The notes under the pieces: generated by a model | The model's database searches: none | Told to the model about the DNA's origin: nothing | What the model saw: the letters and a program-made list of their open reading frames with translations, nothing else | Assembly: GCA_000720805.1 (NCBI GenBank) | Contig: JODI01000035.1 | Span: 1 to 64,000, forward strand | Origin: Streptomyces violaceoruber | GTDB lineage: Bacteria; Actinomycetota; Actinomycetes; Streptomycetales; Streptomycetaceae | DNA length: 64,000 nucleotides | Direction of reading: 5' to 3' | Shown here: positions 19,446 through 28,229 of the stretch, piece by piece | Layout of the letters: each line of letters begins with the position of its first letter | Position numbering within the stretch: the first letter of the stretch is position 1 | Made by a program: the position numbers and the translations under genes

Positions 19446-20029
19446 CGCCCAGCCACTCGTCCGGTCGGACTCTCCCCCGCCCCGCCGACACGAGCCTCAC
19501 GAGCGTGTTCGCCGATCTCCGTGGCGAGATCCCGGAGATGAGCCAGGGCCCTTCTGATGGATCTCCGCGGCGGCCGAACAACTCGGGACGGAGCCGGCTC
19601 GGAGCGGCCCGTGCGATGAGCTCGATCTCGCGACGAGGTTCACGCGGCGCAGCCCGCTCGCCCCACTGCCCTCGACCTTCTGCGGCACCTGCTCCATGCG
19701 TCCGTCCGGCTCACCATGGACGTTCTGGAACGTGGAGAAGTCCCGGATGACCAGGTCGCTCTCCTCGCGCAGCCCAGGCGCCGGGGAGCGGCGATCGCGG
19801 ACCCACAGTCGGCTCTGGGAGTGGGCGAACCCGCGAAGGCGGCACCACCCGTACAGAGGGGGCAACGAGGTCATTTGCCGCCTCCCACGCGTGCACCGTA
19901 AGTTGACAGGCGGTCAGCAGGGGCTCGATGGCGCGTCTTGATGTGGATTTCGGAGAAGATTCGGCGGGCGGGGAGACGCATGAGGAGCCGAAGACTGCGG
20001 TGCGCGCGAGTACGTGTGGGTTGGTCGGC
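19446..20029. other. Intergenic stretch without a convincing gene
   Basis: No complete gene is supported here. The reverse strand over 19600-19880 has an open frame with protein-like character (for example DLVIRDFSTFQNVHGEPDGR), but it has no recognisable domain, and it lies upstream of and opposite to the membrane-protein gene. It could be a decayed gene fragment. Confidence 0.4.
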
Positions 20030-21268
20030 GTGAGCAGCGTGAATCTCGTGACAGTCGTCACGCTGCTCGGTGGCACGGTGTGGACGCTTCCCCTGCTGAT
20101 CCGGCAGCGCTTCCGCGCTCCGATGCGGCTGCATCTGTGCCTGTCGATGTTCCTGCTCGGTATGGGAAACGTGCTGGGCCAGCTGCCCGGTCACGCGTTA
20201 CTGGACGGCCTCACCTTCACCGGGTTCACGAAACTCACGTACAACGTGGCCATATTGGCCGGGCTGTGCCTGATGATCGGCTTCCTGTGCGAGCATCCGC
20301 TGCAGCGCCGGTCCCTGGGCAGCCGGTGGGAGGTGCTGCTCTGCCTGTGCTGCCTGACGGCGATGGCCGTCCTGACCGTGCTGCTGCCGCCGCATCTGCG
20401 TGACCACACCTTGACGGCTCCCTACCTGGACGACTGGCGCGTGCGCGCGTTCTACGACATCGGCGGCGCCTACCTGATCTACGGATACACCAAGTGCGCT
20501 CTGTTCGCCGCCCGTTACGCCCGCAGCGGCCGGCCGCTGCGCCGTATCTCCCTGGGTGCCGTCTCCGCCGGACTCCTGGGGCTCTCCCTCAGCTGCGCCT
20601 TCCGCATCCTGTGGGTCAACTGCCGTGCGTGCCGCGACTTCGGGCATCACGTCACGTATGCGAACGTCTTCGTCTTCGGCCAGGTGGCCGCCATCGTGGT
20701 GTGCGCCGGCCTGAGCCTGCCGTGCTTGGCGAGCACGGTTCAGTTCCTGCGGGAGCGGTCCTGCCACCGGGCCCGGTTCCGAGGGCTGGAGGAGTTGTGG
20801 CAGCGGCTCGTGGACCTCTATCCGGAGCTGGTACTCGACCGCTCCTCCCGGTACCGGCGGCTGGCGCCCCTGGACTACAGCTCGGCCGTGTACCGCAGAT
20901 ACGTGGAGTGCCGGGACGGTCTGACCCGGCTCAGCCCGTATCTGCACCACGCCGCGCAGGAAGTGCCGACCGCGGCGGTCGGCGCGCCGGTCGGGCCGGA
21001 CGTCGTCCACCTGGTCGACCGGGCCCTGCGCCTGCACGGCGACAAGGACCTCGCGGGTGGTGCGGCTTCGGCGCCGTCGATCATCGTGGCCCCGGGCGGT
21101 GGCCGCGACGGCGACTACGAGAGCGACCTCGCGGGGCTGATCGAACTTTCCCAGGGGCTGAAGGAGCTGCGTACGGGCACCCGGACGTACGCTTCGCACC
21201 TGTGTCCGCACGCCGTTTCCTCCTGCGGGCGGCGCCCCGGCGGCACGGTCAGTCGGAGCTGTGCGTGA
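20030..21268 (+). CDS. MAB_1171c-like multi-pass membrane protein (DUF6545 type)
   Basis: From the GTG at 20030 the protein has about 412 residues: roughly seven hydrophobic segments in the first 240 residues and then a cytosolic tail with FRGLEELWQRLVDLYPELVLD and a Tyr/Arg-rich region (YRRYVECRDGLTRLSPYL). This layout matches the actinobacterial MAB_1171c family, named as putative transporters but of unknown function. Such genes often accompany an XRE regulator and an ImmA/IrrE-type protein. Here those two are found at 34248-34712 and 35386-35934, on the other side of the cyclitol locus. An in-frame ATG at 19928 would add 34 non-membrane residues and is less likely. Its last 20 bp overlap the convergent acyltransferase gene. 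Confidence 0.65.
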   Translation: MSSVNLVTVVTLLGGTVWTLPLLIRQRFRAPMRLHLCLSMFLLGMGNVLGQLPGHALLDGLTFTGFTKLTYNVAILAGLCLMIGFLCEHPLQRRSLGSRWEVLLCLCCLTAMAVLTVLLPPHLRDHTLTAPYLDDWRVRAFYDIGGAYLIYGYTKCALFAARYARSGRPLRRISLGAVSAGLLGLSLSCAFRILWVNCRACRDFGHHVTYANVFVFGQVAAIVVCAGLSLPCLASTVQFLRERSCHRARFRGLEELWQRLVDLYPELVLDRSSRYRRLAPLDYSSAVYRRYVECRDGLTRLSPYLHHAAQEVPTAAVGAPVGPDVVHLVDRALRLHGDKDLAGGAASAPSIIVAPGGGRDGDYESDLAGLIELSQGLKELRTGTRTYASHLCPHAVSSCGRRPGGTVSRSCA

Positions 21269-22457
21269 CCAGGCCTCCGACCGGCCCGGCAGCCGTGCGG
21301 GGTGTCCGGTCGCGGGGACGGGCCCAGCGGCGCATGACCGGGCGTTCCACGCAGACCATCAGCAGCCAGCCCAGGGCCAGGGTGACCAGCAACAGGGCGA
21401 GCAGTTCGAGCGCGCCGCCGAGCACACCGTAGGTCCTGTTGTGCAGTACGTGGATCCGGCCGTAGTAGAGGACCACGTACTGGGCCATGTAGAAGCCGAA
21501 GGACACCTCGCCCAGCCACCGCATCGCCCGGCCGCTCAGCAGGGTGCGCCGACCGTCGATGTCGGCCATGGCCACCGCACAGACCAGCACGGCGACCGGA
21601 ACGATGGTGGCGACGGTGAAGCCGTACAGGAACGGCACGTTCAGCGCCAGCGCGTAACCCGCGACCGCCAGCGCGACAGCGGCGGTCAGAGGGATGCGGG
21701 GGAACCGGCCCGCCAGGACCAGCCGGGCCAGGAGCATGCCGAGGACGAACTCGAAGAGCCGGCCAGGGGGGAAGTTGTAGCCGAGCCAGAACTGCGCGGA
21801 CGAGATGGGGAACCCCTCGGGCGTGCGCGGCTGATCCGGCACCAGCAGGTCCACGGCCGTTTCGAGGGCCGGCATGCCGATCACGGCGGCGCCGGCCCAC
21901 GCCCACAGCCGCTCGGTCCTGATCCGCCGGACGGGCCCGATGAGGAACGGGAACAGAAGGTAGAAGAGCAGCTCACTGCAGAGCGACCAGCTCGGTGCGT
22001 TGACGCTGATGTAGATGTCGTGCTGCGGGAACCACGAGTGCAGCAGGAACAGGTTCGGCAGCCACGCGGTGAGCGGGGTCGCCGCCCCGGCGAAGAGCAG
22101 CATCGCCAGCGCCCACATGACGACGTGGTTGGGAAAGATCTTGAGCAGGCGGCGGCGCCAGAACCCGATGACCGTGTCGTCCCGTCTGCTGGACCATGTC
22201 AGGACGAAGCCGCTCAGCACGAAGAAGAAGGACACCCCCATCCAGCCCGCCTTGCTGAACAGCCACTGGAAGCCCTCGGCCTGACCGCGGTCGGCGAAGG
22301 GGTTGGTCAGCGGCTCGAAGAACGAGGAGTGGAAGAAGAAGACCAGGACTGCCGCGAAGAACCGCAGGCCGGTGAGCGAGGGCAGCGGTGCCGGGCGTCT
22401 GGAAGGGGTTTCGTCGGCGGACCGGACGGCCGGGACAGGGAGTGGTGCGGTGACCAC
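21249..22457 (-). CDS. Integral membrane acyltransferase (acyltransferase 3 family)
   Basis: The 402-residue protein has about ten hydrophobic segments and the family's N-terminal pattern LPSLTGLRFFAAVLVFFFHSSF with the active-site region His. It also has WMGVSFFFVLSGFVLTWS and the NAPSWSLCSELLFYLLFP motif. These enzymes transfer acyl groups (often acetyl) from the cytosol to sugars or small molecules at the membrane. The GTG start at 22455-22457 follows GAGGTGAGCC, and the gene starts 3 bp after the MFS gene's stop, so it is the last gene of the hydrolase-acyltransferase-MFS-acyltransferase unit. Its substrate may be the product of the neighbouring cyclitol operon, which is an inference. Confidence 0.88.
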   Translation of the reverse strand: MVTAPLPVPAVRSADETPSRRPAPLPSLTGLRFFAAVLVFFFHSSFFEPLTNPFADRGQAEGFQWLFSKAGWMGVSFFFVLSGFVLTWSSRRDDTVIGFWRRRLLKIFPNHVVMWALAMLLFAGAATPLTAWLPNLFLLHSWFPQHDIYISVNAPSWSLCSELLFYLLFPFLIGPVRRIRTERLWAWAGAAVIGMPALETAVDLLVPDQPRTPEGFPISSAQFWLGYNFPPGRLFEFVLGMLLARLVLAGRFPRIPLTAAVALAVAGYALALNVPFLYGFTVATIVPVAVLVCAVAMADIDGRRTLLSGRAMRWLGEVSFGFYMAQYVVLYYGRIHVLHNRTYGVLGGALELLALLLVTLALGWLLMVCVERPVMRRWARPRDRTPRTAAGPVGGLVTHSSD

Positions 22458-22460
22458 GGC

Positions 22461-23642
22461 TCACCTCTCAGAGGGGGATACGGCGATGGGCAAGGTGTGC
22501 GGTGTACGACGGGCCGCGCGGCGCAGGCCGAGCACGAGCAGTGCGCCTGACGCGGTGAGCGCGGCGGCTCCGAGGGGGACGGCGCGGGTACCGGACGCGG
22601 ATTCGGTGAGCAGGCCCCCGAGCCACGAGCCGAGCGCCGCGCCCAGGCCGAAGGCGGACATGTTCGCGGTCAGGGAGAGCGTGGGCGCGTCGGCGGCCTC
22701 GGTCAGCACCTTGGCCTGGAGGCCGGGGATCAGGGCGAAGGTCGCGAGCGAGAACAGCACCAGGGCGAGCGCCCCGGCGGGCCCGTACGGGGCGAGCAGC
22801 CAGACGAGCAGGCATACGGCCACCAGGGCCCAGGACAGATGTCCGACGGCCCGGTCGATGCCGCGGTCGGCGAACCGCCCGCCGAGCAGGTTCCCCACGA
22901 TGGAGCCCACACCGTAGGCGAGCAGCACGGCGGGCACCCACTGCCTGGGCAGGCGGCCCACGCCGGTCAGCAGCGGCACCATGTAGGTGATCAGCGTGAA
23001 CATGCCGGCGGAGCAGAGCACGGTGACGCCCACCGTTCCCCAGACGTTCGGGCGGCGGAACACCCGGGCTTCATGAGCCGCCGTGACGGTCGGGGCGGGG
23101 GTGTCGGGCACCCAGGCGAGGACGAGGCCGATGGCCACCGTGGCCAGGGCCGCGACGACGCCGAACGGGGCCCGCCAGTCGTAGTGCTGGGCGAGGAAGG
23201 AGCCCATGGGCACGCCGAGGACGGTGGCGAGGTTGATGCCGAGCTGGGTCGCGGCGACGGCGCCGCCGCCCTTGCCCGGTCCGACCATGTCCCCCGCGGT
23301 CACGACACAGACCGCCATGAAGGTGCCGTGCACCGCCGCGGTCAGTACCCGGCCGGTCATCAGCACGCCGAAGCCGGGTGCCAGGGCGCAGACGACGTTG
23401 CCCAGGACGAAGACCGCCAGCAGGGCCACGAGCAGGGTCTTGCGGCGCACGCGCGTGGTGAGCGCGGTGACCGCCGGGCCGCCGACCACCATCGTCAACG
23501 CGTACGCGGTCACCAGCAGGCCGGCCGTGGCGATGCTCACGGCGAGGTCGGCGGAGAGGTCGTCCAGCATGCCGCTGGGTGACAGCTCCGCGGTGCCGAC
23601 GCAGAAGATCGCGAGGATCAGCGCGGCGAGTCGGAACGGCAT
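22461..23642 (-). CDS. MFS efflux transporter, DHA1 (AraJ-like) type
   Basis: The 393-residue protein has 12 predicted transmembrane helices and begins MPFRLAALILAIFCVGTAEL, as in AraJ/PbuE-type drug and sugar efflux proteins. The MFS loop 2-3 motif is degenerate (GGPAVTALTTRVRRKTLL). A second half starts near VFRRPNVWGTVGVTVL. It sits between two membrane acyltransferase genes, 3 bp from one and 60 bp from the other, in the same leftward unit. It is likely an exporter for an acylated small molecule. The specific substrate cannot be read from the sequence. Confidence 0.88.
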   Translation of the reverse strand: MPFRLAALILAIFCVGTAELSPSGMLDDLSADLAVSIATAGLLVTAYALTMVVGGPAVTALTTRVRRKTLLVALLAVFVLGNVVCALAPGFGVLMTGRVLTAAVHGTFMAVCVVTAGDMVGPGKGGGAVAATQLGINLATVLGVPMGSFLAQHYDWRAPFGVVAALATVAIGLVLAWVPDTPAPTVTAAHEARVFRRPNVWGTVGVTVLCSAGMFTLITYMVPLLTGVGRLPRQWVPAVLLAYGVGSIVGNLLGGRFADRGIDRAVGHLSWALVAVCLLVWLLAPYGPAGALALVLFSLATFALIPGLQAKVLTEAADAPTLSLTANMSAFGLGAALGSWLGGLLTESASGTRAVPLGAAALTASGALLVLGLRRAARRTPHTLPIAVSPSER

Positions 23643-23702
23643 GGGTATGCACCTTCGGTCGTGCGGGGCGGTGACGGGAAAGCAGGCGGTGGTGACGGGG
23701 AA

Positions 23703-24935
23703 TCAGGCGACGGTGGCGGCTTCGGGAGTCTTGGCCCGTGCGCGGGACCAGCGCCGTACCAGCGGCTTTTCGATCCAGGCGTACATCGCCCAGGAGACCA
23801 GGACCGCCAGCGCGCACTCGGCGACGACGAGGGCGACCACCGCCGGGACGGAGTCGAAGTGGGCGCCGAGCAGGTTGCGTGCCTCGGAGACCACGATGAA
23901 GTGCAGCAGGTAGAACGCGAAGGAGACTTCACCGAGCCAGACCATCGCGCGGCTGCGGAAGGGGGTCGGCCGGCCCGACGCGTCCGCGAGCGCTCCGGCC
24001 GCGATCAGCAGGGCGCACGGCACGAGGCAGACCGCCCGCTGGGCGAACAGGTAGGGCATGCCCGGGAGTTCGGCGATCACGTAGCTTGCCACGAACAGCA
24101 GGCCGGCCGGGACGAGGCCGATGTCACGCCAGCGACCCAGCATGACGGCGCGGGCGACCAGGATGCCGAGCAGGAAGTCGAGCAGCCGGGCCGGCGGGAA
24201 GACGTAGGCGAACCAGAGGTGGAGGCCGGAGACGCCGGGCTCGTTCGACATGTAGACGTCGCCCGCGGGAATGAAGGTGGTGGCCAGCCAGGGCGTGACG
24301 GCCACCCCGGCGATCACGCCCACGATCCAGAACTTCAGCCGCCGCGGCGCGATCCGCCGGACCCCGGCGAACAGCAGCGGGAAGCACAGGTAGAAGAAGA
24401 CCTCGGTGGACAGCGACCAACCGGGGGCGTTCACGCTGAAGTTGGTGTCGTAGTCCGGCACCCAGGACTGGAGCATGAAGAAGGTGACGCCCGAGCGCCA
24501 GGCGGCCGTACCGGCCGCTGTCAGCAGCATCGCGAGCGCCCAGGCAACGAGATAGTTCGGCACGATCTTGATGTACCGGCGGCGCCAGAACGACGTGGAC
24601 GGGTCCCCTTCGCGGGCGGACCAGGTGAGGACGAAGCCGCTGAGGACGAAGAAGAAGGTGACGCCCACGCCGCCGGTCTGTTCGACCAGGCGGGCGTAGA
24701 GGGTGGAGTTGGCGTCACCGGGCATGAGCCAGCCGGCGGGCAGGGAGACGTGGAACAGGAAGACCAGGAGCGCCGCCGGGAACCGCATTCCGGTGAGGGA
24801 CGGCAGCCGGACGGCCCGGTTGCCGACCCGCGGTGCCTCGCCGGTGTCCGTGGCGGTGCCGGCGGGCTCCGTGGAGCCGGGCGTGGTGACCGAAGGGCGT
24901 ATGAGCTCGGATGGTGGGGTCTGTTGCATGGCCAT
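23703..24935 (-). CDS. Integral membrane acyltransferase (acyltransferase 3 family), second copy
   Basis: This 410-residue protein is a paralogue of the 21249-22457 product. It shares LPSLTGMRFPAALLVFLFHVS, GGVGVTFFFVLSGFVLTWS, the SVNAPGWSLSTEVFFYLCFP segment and WLGEVSFAFYLLHFIV. It has about ten membrane helices and a 40-residue Thr/Pro/Glu-rich cytosolic N-terminus. Two tandem ATG codons compete for the start. Having two acyltransferases around one exporter suggests that a substrate is acylated at two positions, or that two acyl donors are used, before or during export. This is an inference from gene order. Confidence 0.88.
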   Translation of the reverse strand: MAMQQTPPSELIRPSVTTPGSTEPAGTATDTGEAPRVGNRAVRLPSLTGMRFPAALLVFLFHVSLPAGWLMPGDANSTLYARLVEQTGGVGVTFFFVLSGFVLTWSAREGDPSTSFWRRRYIKIVPNYLVAWALAMLLTAAGTAAWRSGVTFFMLQSWVPDYDTNFSVNAPGWSLSTEVFFYLCFPLLFAGVRRIAPRRLKFWIVGVIAGVAVTPWLATTFIPAGDVYMSNEPGVSGLHLWFAYVFPPARLLDFLLGILVARAVMLGRWRDIGLVPAGLLFVASYVIAELPGMPYLFAQRAVCLVPCALLIAAGALADASGRPTPFRSRAMVWLGEVSFAFYLLHFIVVSEARNLLGAHFDSVPAVVALVVAECALAVLVSWAMYAWIEKPLVRRWSRARAKTPEAATVA

Positions 24936-25042
24936 GAGCAGGCTTCATTCCTCTTGGGCTCGAAGAATCAAGAAAGCGGGCAGGGGCGGGCGGCCGGACA
25001 TCGGTGTTCGGCCGCCCACCTCGGTCCCGTGCCGGAGGGAGG

Positions 25043-25819
25043 TCAGTTCAGGAAGGTCCGGATGGCGTCCACCAGCTTGTCCGGCGCCTCGGCCGGCACC
25101 AGGTGGCCGCTCTCGATCTCCAGGTATGTGCTGCCGGGGATCGCGTCGTGCAGTTCCCGCGAGTGTTCGACGGGGACCAGCTGGTCGTGGCGGCAGCCGA
25201 CGACCAGCGTGGGGACGCCGATGTTCGGCAGCAGCTCGCGGATGTCGGCCTCCAGACCGAGCTCGATCTGACGCAGCGTGCCCTCGTTGACCGCGGCGCC
25301 GCCCACGGCTTCGTCGAACGTGGCCGGGTCCAGGCTCGCCAGGAAGCCCGGGGTGAAGAGCAGCAGGCTGATGTAGTGCGAGTACAGCTCCGGGTCGAGG
25401 TCGGCCAGCCGGCGCCAGAGGGTGAAGCCCAGACGCTTGCGCAGGTCGTCGTTGCGGGCCCAGCCGGACACCAGCACCAGCCGGCGTACCCGCTCGGGAC
25501 GCCTGGCCGCGGCCATGACGGCGACGAGGGCGCCGAGTGAGAACCCGACGACGTCGACCGGCTCGTCGGTGGCCGCGTCGGCGGCACCGAGCACCTGGTC
25601 CGCGAGCTGCTCCAGCGTCAGCGGCCGGCCGTCGTCGGTGGTGCCGCCGCTGCCGGCGTAGTCGGGGAGGATCACCGTGCGGTGCTCGGTGAACTCCTGC
25701 AGCAGATGACCGTAGTTGGCGTCACCGGTGGCGCCGGTGCCGTGCACCAGGAGCAGGCCGGGGCCCTGCCCCTCGGTGCGGTAGTGCACGGTCGCGCTGT
25801 CGACGGTCGTATGGGGCAT
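25043..25819 (-). CDS. Alpha/beta hydrolase
   Basis: The 258-residue cytosolic protein shows the alpha/beta hydrolase pattern: oxyanion-hole strand LLLVHGTGATGD, nucleophile elbow VVGFSLGALVAV (Ser near residue 94), acid in VGCRHDQLVP and catalytic His in EIESGHLVPAEAP. Length and motifs fit the esterase/epoxide-hydrolase-like group, but a substrate cannot be assigned. It is the first gene of a four-gene leftward unit with two membrane acyltransferases and an MFS exporter. Its 98-bp upstream gap contains an AT-rich promoter-like segment. A role in removing or editing an acyl group on the pathway product is plausible but not shown. Confidence 0.85.
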   Translation of the reverse strand: MPHTTVDSATVHYRTEGQGPGLLLVHGTGATGDANYGHLLQEFTEHRTVILPDYAGSGGTTDDGRPLTLEQLADQVLGAADAATDEPVDVVGFSLGALVAVMAAARRPERVRRLVLVSGWARNDDLRKRLGFTLWRRLADLDPELYSHYISLLLFTPGFLASLDPATFDEAVGGAAVNEGTLRQIELGLEADIRELLPNIGVPTLVVGCRHDQLVPVEHSRELHDAIPGSTYLEIESGHLVPAEAPDKLVDAIRTFLN

Positions 25820-25859
25820 CTCAGTTGCCTTTCACGGGTTGAGCGGACGAAGGGCTTAG

Positions 25860-25916
25860 CCATAAGCGTGAGTGCTACTATATAGGCATCCTGATTCTTA
25901 AACTTGCACCTTGGCT
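25860..25916 (-). promoter_or_regulatory. AT-rich promoter region of the hydrolase-acyltransferase-MFS unit
   Basis: This stretch is strikingly AT-rich for the genome. Read leftward it contains TATATAGTAGCA (complement of 25873-25884), whose TATAGT resembles a -10 element about 60 bp before the hydrolase start. The 11-mer TGCTACTATAT (25873-25883) recurs in reverse orientation at 34074-34084 upstream of the cyclase gene. Confidence 0.5.
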
Positions 25917-25917
25917 T

Positions 25918-27195
25918 CTAAAGGCGCGCTCCGGCGGGCTGATCGCCGGGTTCTTCGGCCGCGGGCACCGGGCGCCGCACCAGGACGACCAGCAGCACGG
26001 CCGCCACCAGTACCGTCGAGGTGACCGGCAGCCACAGCGACGACCGGCCGAGCAGGGCGGCGCCCAGAGCCGAGCCGCTCGCGATCCCGATCTGGAAGCC
26101 GGTGACGTAGACGGAGGAGGCACGGTCGGCGTCCGAGCCGGCCAGGCGCATCACGCCCGTCTGGAAGACGGGTCCGACCGCGGCGAACGCCCCGCCCCAC
26201 AGGGCGACGGCGACAGCGGCCGCCGTGCCGCGCGCCATGACGCCGCCGCCCAGGGCCGACGCGAGCGCCAGCAGCCCGATTCCCACGGCGAACACCGCGA
26301 TGGTCACGGACGCCGTCCGCTGGGGGGTCGTGTCGTTGTACCGGCCCACCAGCCAGGTGCCCACGGCGCCGGCGCATCCGAAGACCGCCAGCAGGGCGAC
26401 CGTCGTGCCGGACGTGCCGGTGACGTCGGTGACGAGGACGGCGAAGTAGGTGTAGCTCAGGAAGTGCCCGCTGATCAGCACGACCGCCACGGCGCACAAG
26501 ATCAGTACTCGGGGCCAGTGCGCCCCTCGCCGCCCGACGGCCGTGCCGTCCGGTTCCCCGGCTTCCCCGTCCGTCCCCGACGCCCTGGCCGCCGTCTGCC
26601 GGGTGTCGCCGTACAGCCCGAGGGCCCACACCAGCCCGACGGTCACGGCCACGGTGGCCGCCGCCAGCACCAGGGCCGTGGCGCGCCAGCCGATCAGCTC
26701 GCCGATGAGGGTCGTACCCGGACTGCCGGCGATCGCGGCCAGGGTGGAACCGCCGAACACGGCCGCGGTGGCGGTGCCCACACGGTGCCGCGGCACCAGC
26801 GTCGCCGCGGCCGGGGCGATCAGCGACCAGAGCACGCCGTGCGTCAGGGCCGCGGCAACCCGGCTGACCACCATCATCGCGAAGCTCGTCGCGAAACCGG
26901 CGAGCACCTCGGCGACAACGAGGACCAGGAGGGAGACCACCAGGGCGGTACCGCGCGAGACCCGTGCGGCCAGCGCGACCGTCGGCACCGTGACGACGGC
27001 GGCGACCACGGCGTAACCACTGATGAGCAGCCCCACCCGGCCGGCCGAGACGTCGAGGCTGCGGGCGATGTCCTGGATGAGTCCGACCGGGAAGACCTCG
27101 AAGGTCACGTAGACGAACGTGGCGCTCGCCAGGACGGCGAGCCGCGCGGCGGCCGACACGTCGATACGTTCGCGGGCCCCTGCTTCGACGCTCAT
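25918..27195 (-). CDS. MFS transporter at the end of the cyclitol operon
   Basis: The 425-residue protein has 12 predicted membrane helices and a central cytosolic loop rich in Gly/Ala/Glu (about residues 210-240). Its start is VLASATFVYVTFEVFPVGLIQDIARSLDVSAGRVGLLISGYA, typical of DHA1-type exporters. The ATG overlaps the stop of the upstream zinc dehydrogenase gene (ATGA), so it is translationally coupled to the biosynthetic genes. The likely role is to export the cyclitol product or to give self-resistance. It is the last gene of the operon that starts with the cyclase. Confidence 0.88.
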   Translation of the reverse strand: MSVEAGARERIDVSAAARLAVLASATFVYVTFEVFPVGLIQDIARSLDVSAGRVGLLISGYAVVAAVVTVPTVALAARVSRGTALVVSLLVLVVAEVLAGFATSFAMMVVSRVAAALTHGVLWSLIAPAAATLVPRHRVGTATAAVFGGSTLAAIAGSPGTTLIGELIGWRATALVLAAATVAVTVGLVWALGLYGDTRQTAARASGTDGEAGEPDGTAVGRRGAHWPRVLILCAVAVVLISGHFLSYTYFAVLVTDVTGTSGTTVALLAVFGCAGAVGTWLVGRYNDTTPQRTASVTIAVFAVGIGLLALASALGGGVMARGTAAAVAVALWGGAFAAVGPVFQTGVMRLAGSDADRASSVYVTGFQIGIASGSALGAALLGRSSLWLPVTSTVLVAAVLLVVLVRRPVPAAEEPGDQPAGARL

Positions 27196-28229
27196 GCCGG
27201 GCCCGCGGCGGCGAGCGCCGGGTCGATCCGGACGAGGACCTTGGGGCGGCTGCGGCCGCCGTCCGCGAGGTGGGCGAACGCGGCATCCAGCTCGTCCAGC
27301 GGGAAGACCCGGTCGACGAGGGCGTCGAGGTTCACCGCACCGGACTCGACCAGGCCGACGAGCCGGTCCCAGTAGCCGATGCCGGACAGCACGCCGTGCA
27401 GGGTCGCGTCCCGGATCACCAGAGCCGCCGCGTCGAAGCCGTCGACGGTGTGGTGAGGCGTGCCCAACTGGGCGATGCGCCCGCCTGCCGCGACCAGGCG
27501 GACGGCGGAGCGGACGGCCGCCGCGTTGCCGGACGCCTCGATCACGGCGTCGTACGCCTCGTCGTCGGACCTGGCCGGGGCGGCCTGGGCGCGCAGGCCC
27601 AGCTCGGCGGCGAGCGCCCGAGCCGCGGGCTGCGGGTCGAGGACGACGGTGTCCGCGCCGGTCGCGCGCGTGATCTGCGCCGCGGCGAGCCCGAGGGTGC
27701 CGGCGCCCAGCACCGCCACCCGGTCGGACGCGGTCACGGTGAGCCGGTCCACAGCGTGCGCCGCGGCGGCCGTCGGTTCGAGCAGGGCACCTGCCGCGTC
27801 GGACAGGGCATCGGGGATCCGGGTGAGGGTGTCCGCCGGGGCGGTGATCAGCTGCGCGCCGGCGCCCGGGCGGGGGCCCAGCACGCCGATCTCGCTGCGG
27901 TCCGGGCAGGAGCGGACGCGTCCGGCACGGCAGTGCGCGCACCGGCCGCAGACCCGGAAGTTGTGGCCCGACACCCGTCGGCCGAGCAGGTCCGGGTCGG
28001 TTCCGGGGCCGGTCTCGACGACGGTGCCGATCCATTCGTGGCCCAGGACGAACGGGTAGCTCTTCAGCCCGTCACGCAGGTAGTTGCTGCTGCCGTCGAA
28101 GAAGCCGAGGTCGGTGCCGCACAGGCCGAGCAGGCCCACCCGGACGAGGACTTCGCCGGGTCCGGGTTTCGGCGGTGCCGTCTCGGTGACCGACAGCGTG
28201 CGGGGGGCGGTGAGCTGGATGGCTTTCAT
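27192..28229 (-). CDS. Zinc-dependent medium-chain dehydrogenase, complete zinc sites
   Basis: The chosen ATG (28227-28229, with AAGGA upstream) gives 345 residues. The catalytic zinc site is visible in GLCGTD and VLGHEW. The structural zinc lobe is complete, with four Cys in VCGRCAHCRAGRVRSCPD. The nucleotide fold has VLGAGTLGLAAAQ and an acidic residue at VVLDPQ, suggesting NAD(H) preference. It would oxidise or reduce a secondary hydroxyl/keto group of a polyol or cyclitol, comparable in type to AcbL of the acarbose pathway. Start and stop overlap both neighbours by 4 bp. The precise substrate is unknown. Confidence 0.88.
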   Translation of the reverse strand: MKAIQLTAPRTLSVTETAPPKPGPGEVLVRVGLLGLCGTDLGFFDGSSNYLRDGLKSYPFVLGHEWIGTVVETGPGTDPDLLGRRVSGHNFRVCGRCAHCRAGRVRSCPDRSEIGVLGPRPGAGAQLITAPADTLTRIPDALSDAAGALLEPTAAAAHAVDRLTVTASDRVAVLGAGTLGLAAAQITRATGADTVVLDPQPAARALAAELGLRAQAAPARSDDEAYDAVIEASGNAAAVRSAVRLVAAGGRIAQLGTPHHTVDGFDAAALVIRDATLHGVLSGIGYWDRLVGLVESGAVNLDALVDRVFPLDELDAAFAHLADGGRSRPKVLVRIDPALAAAGPA

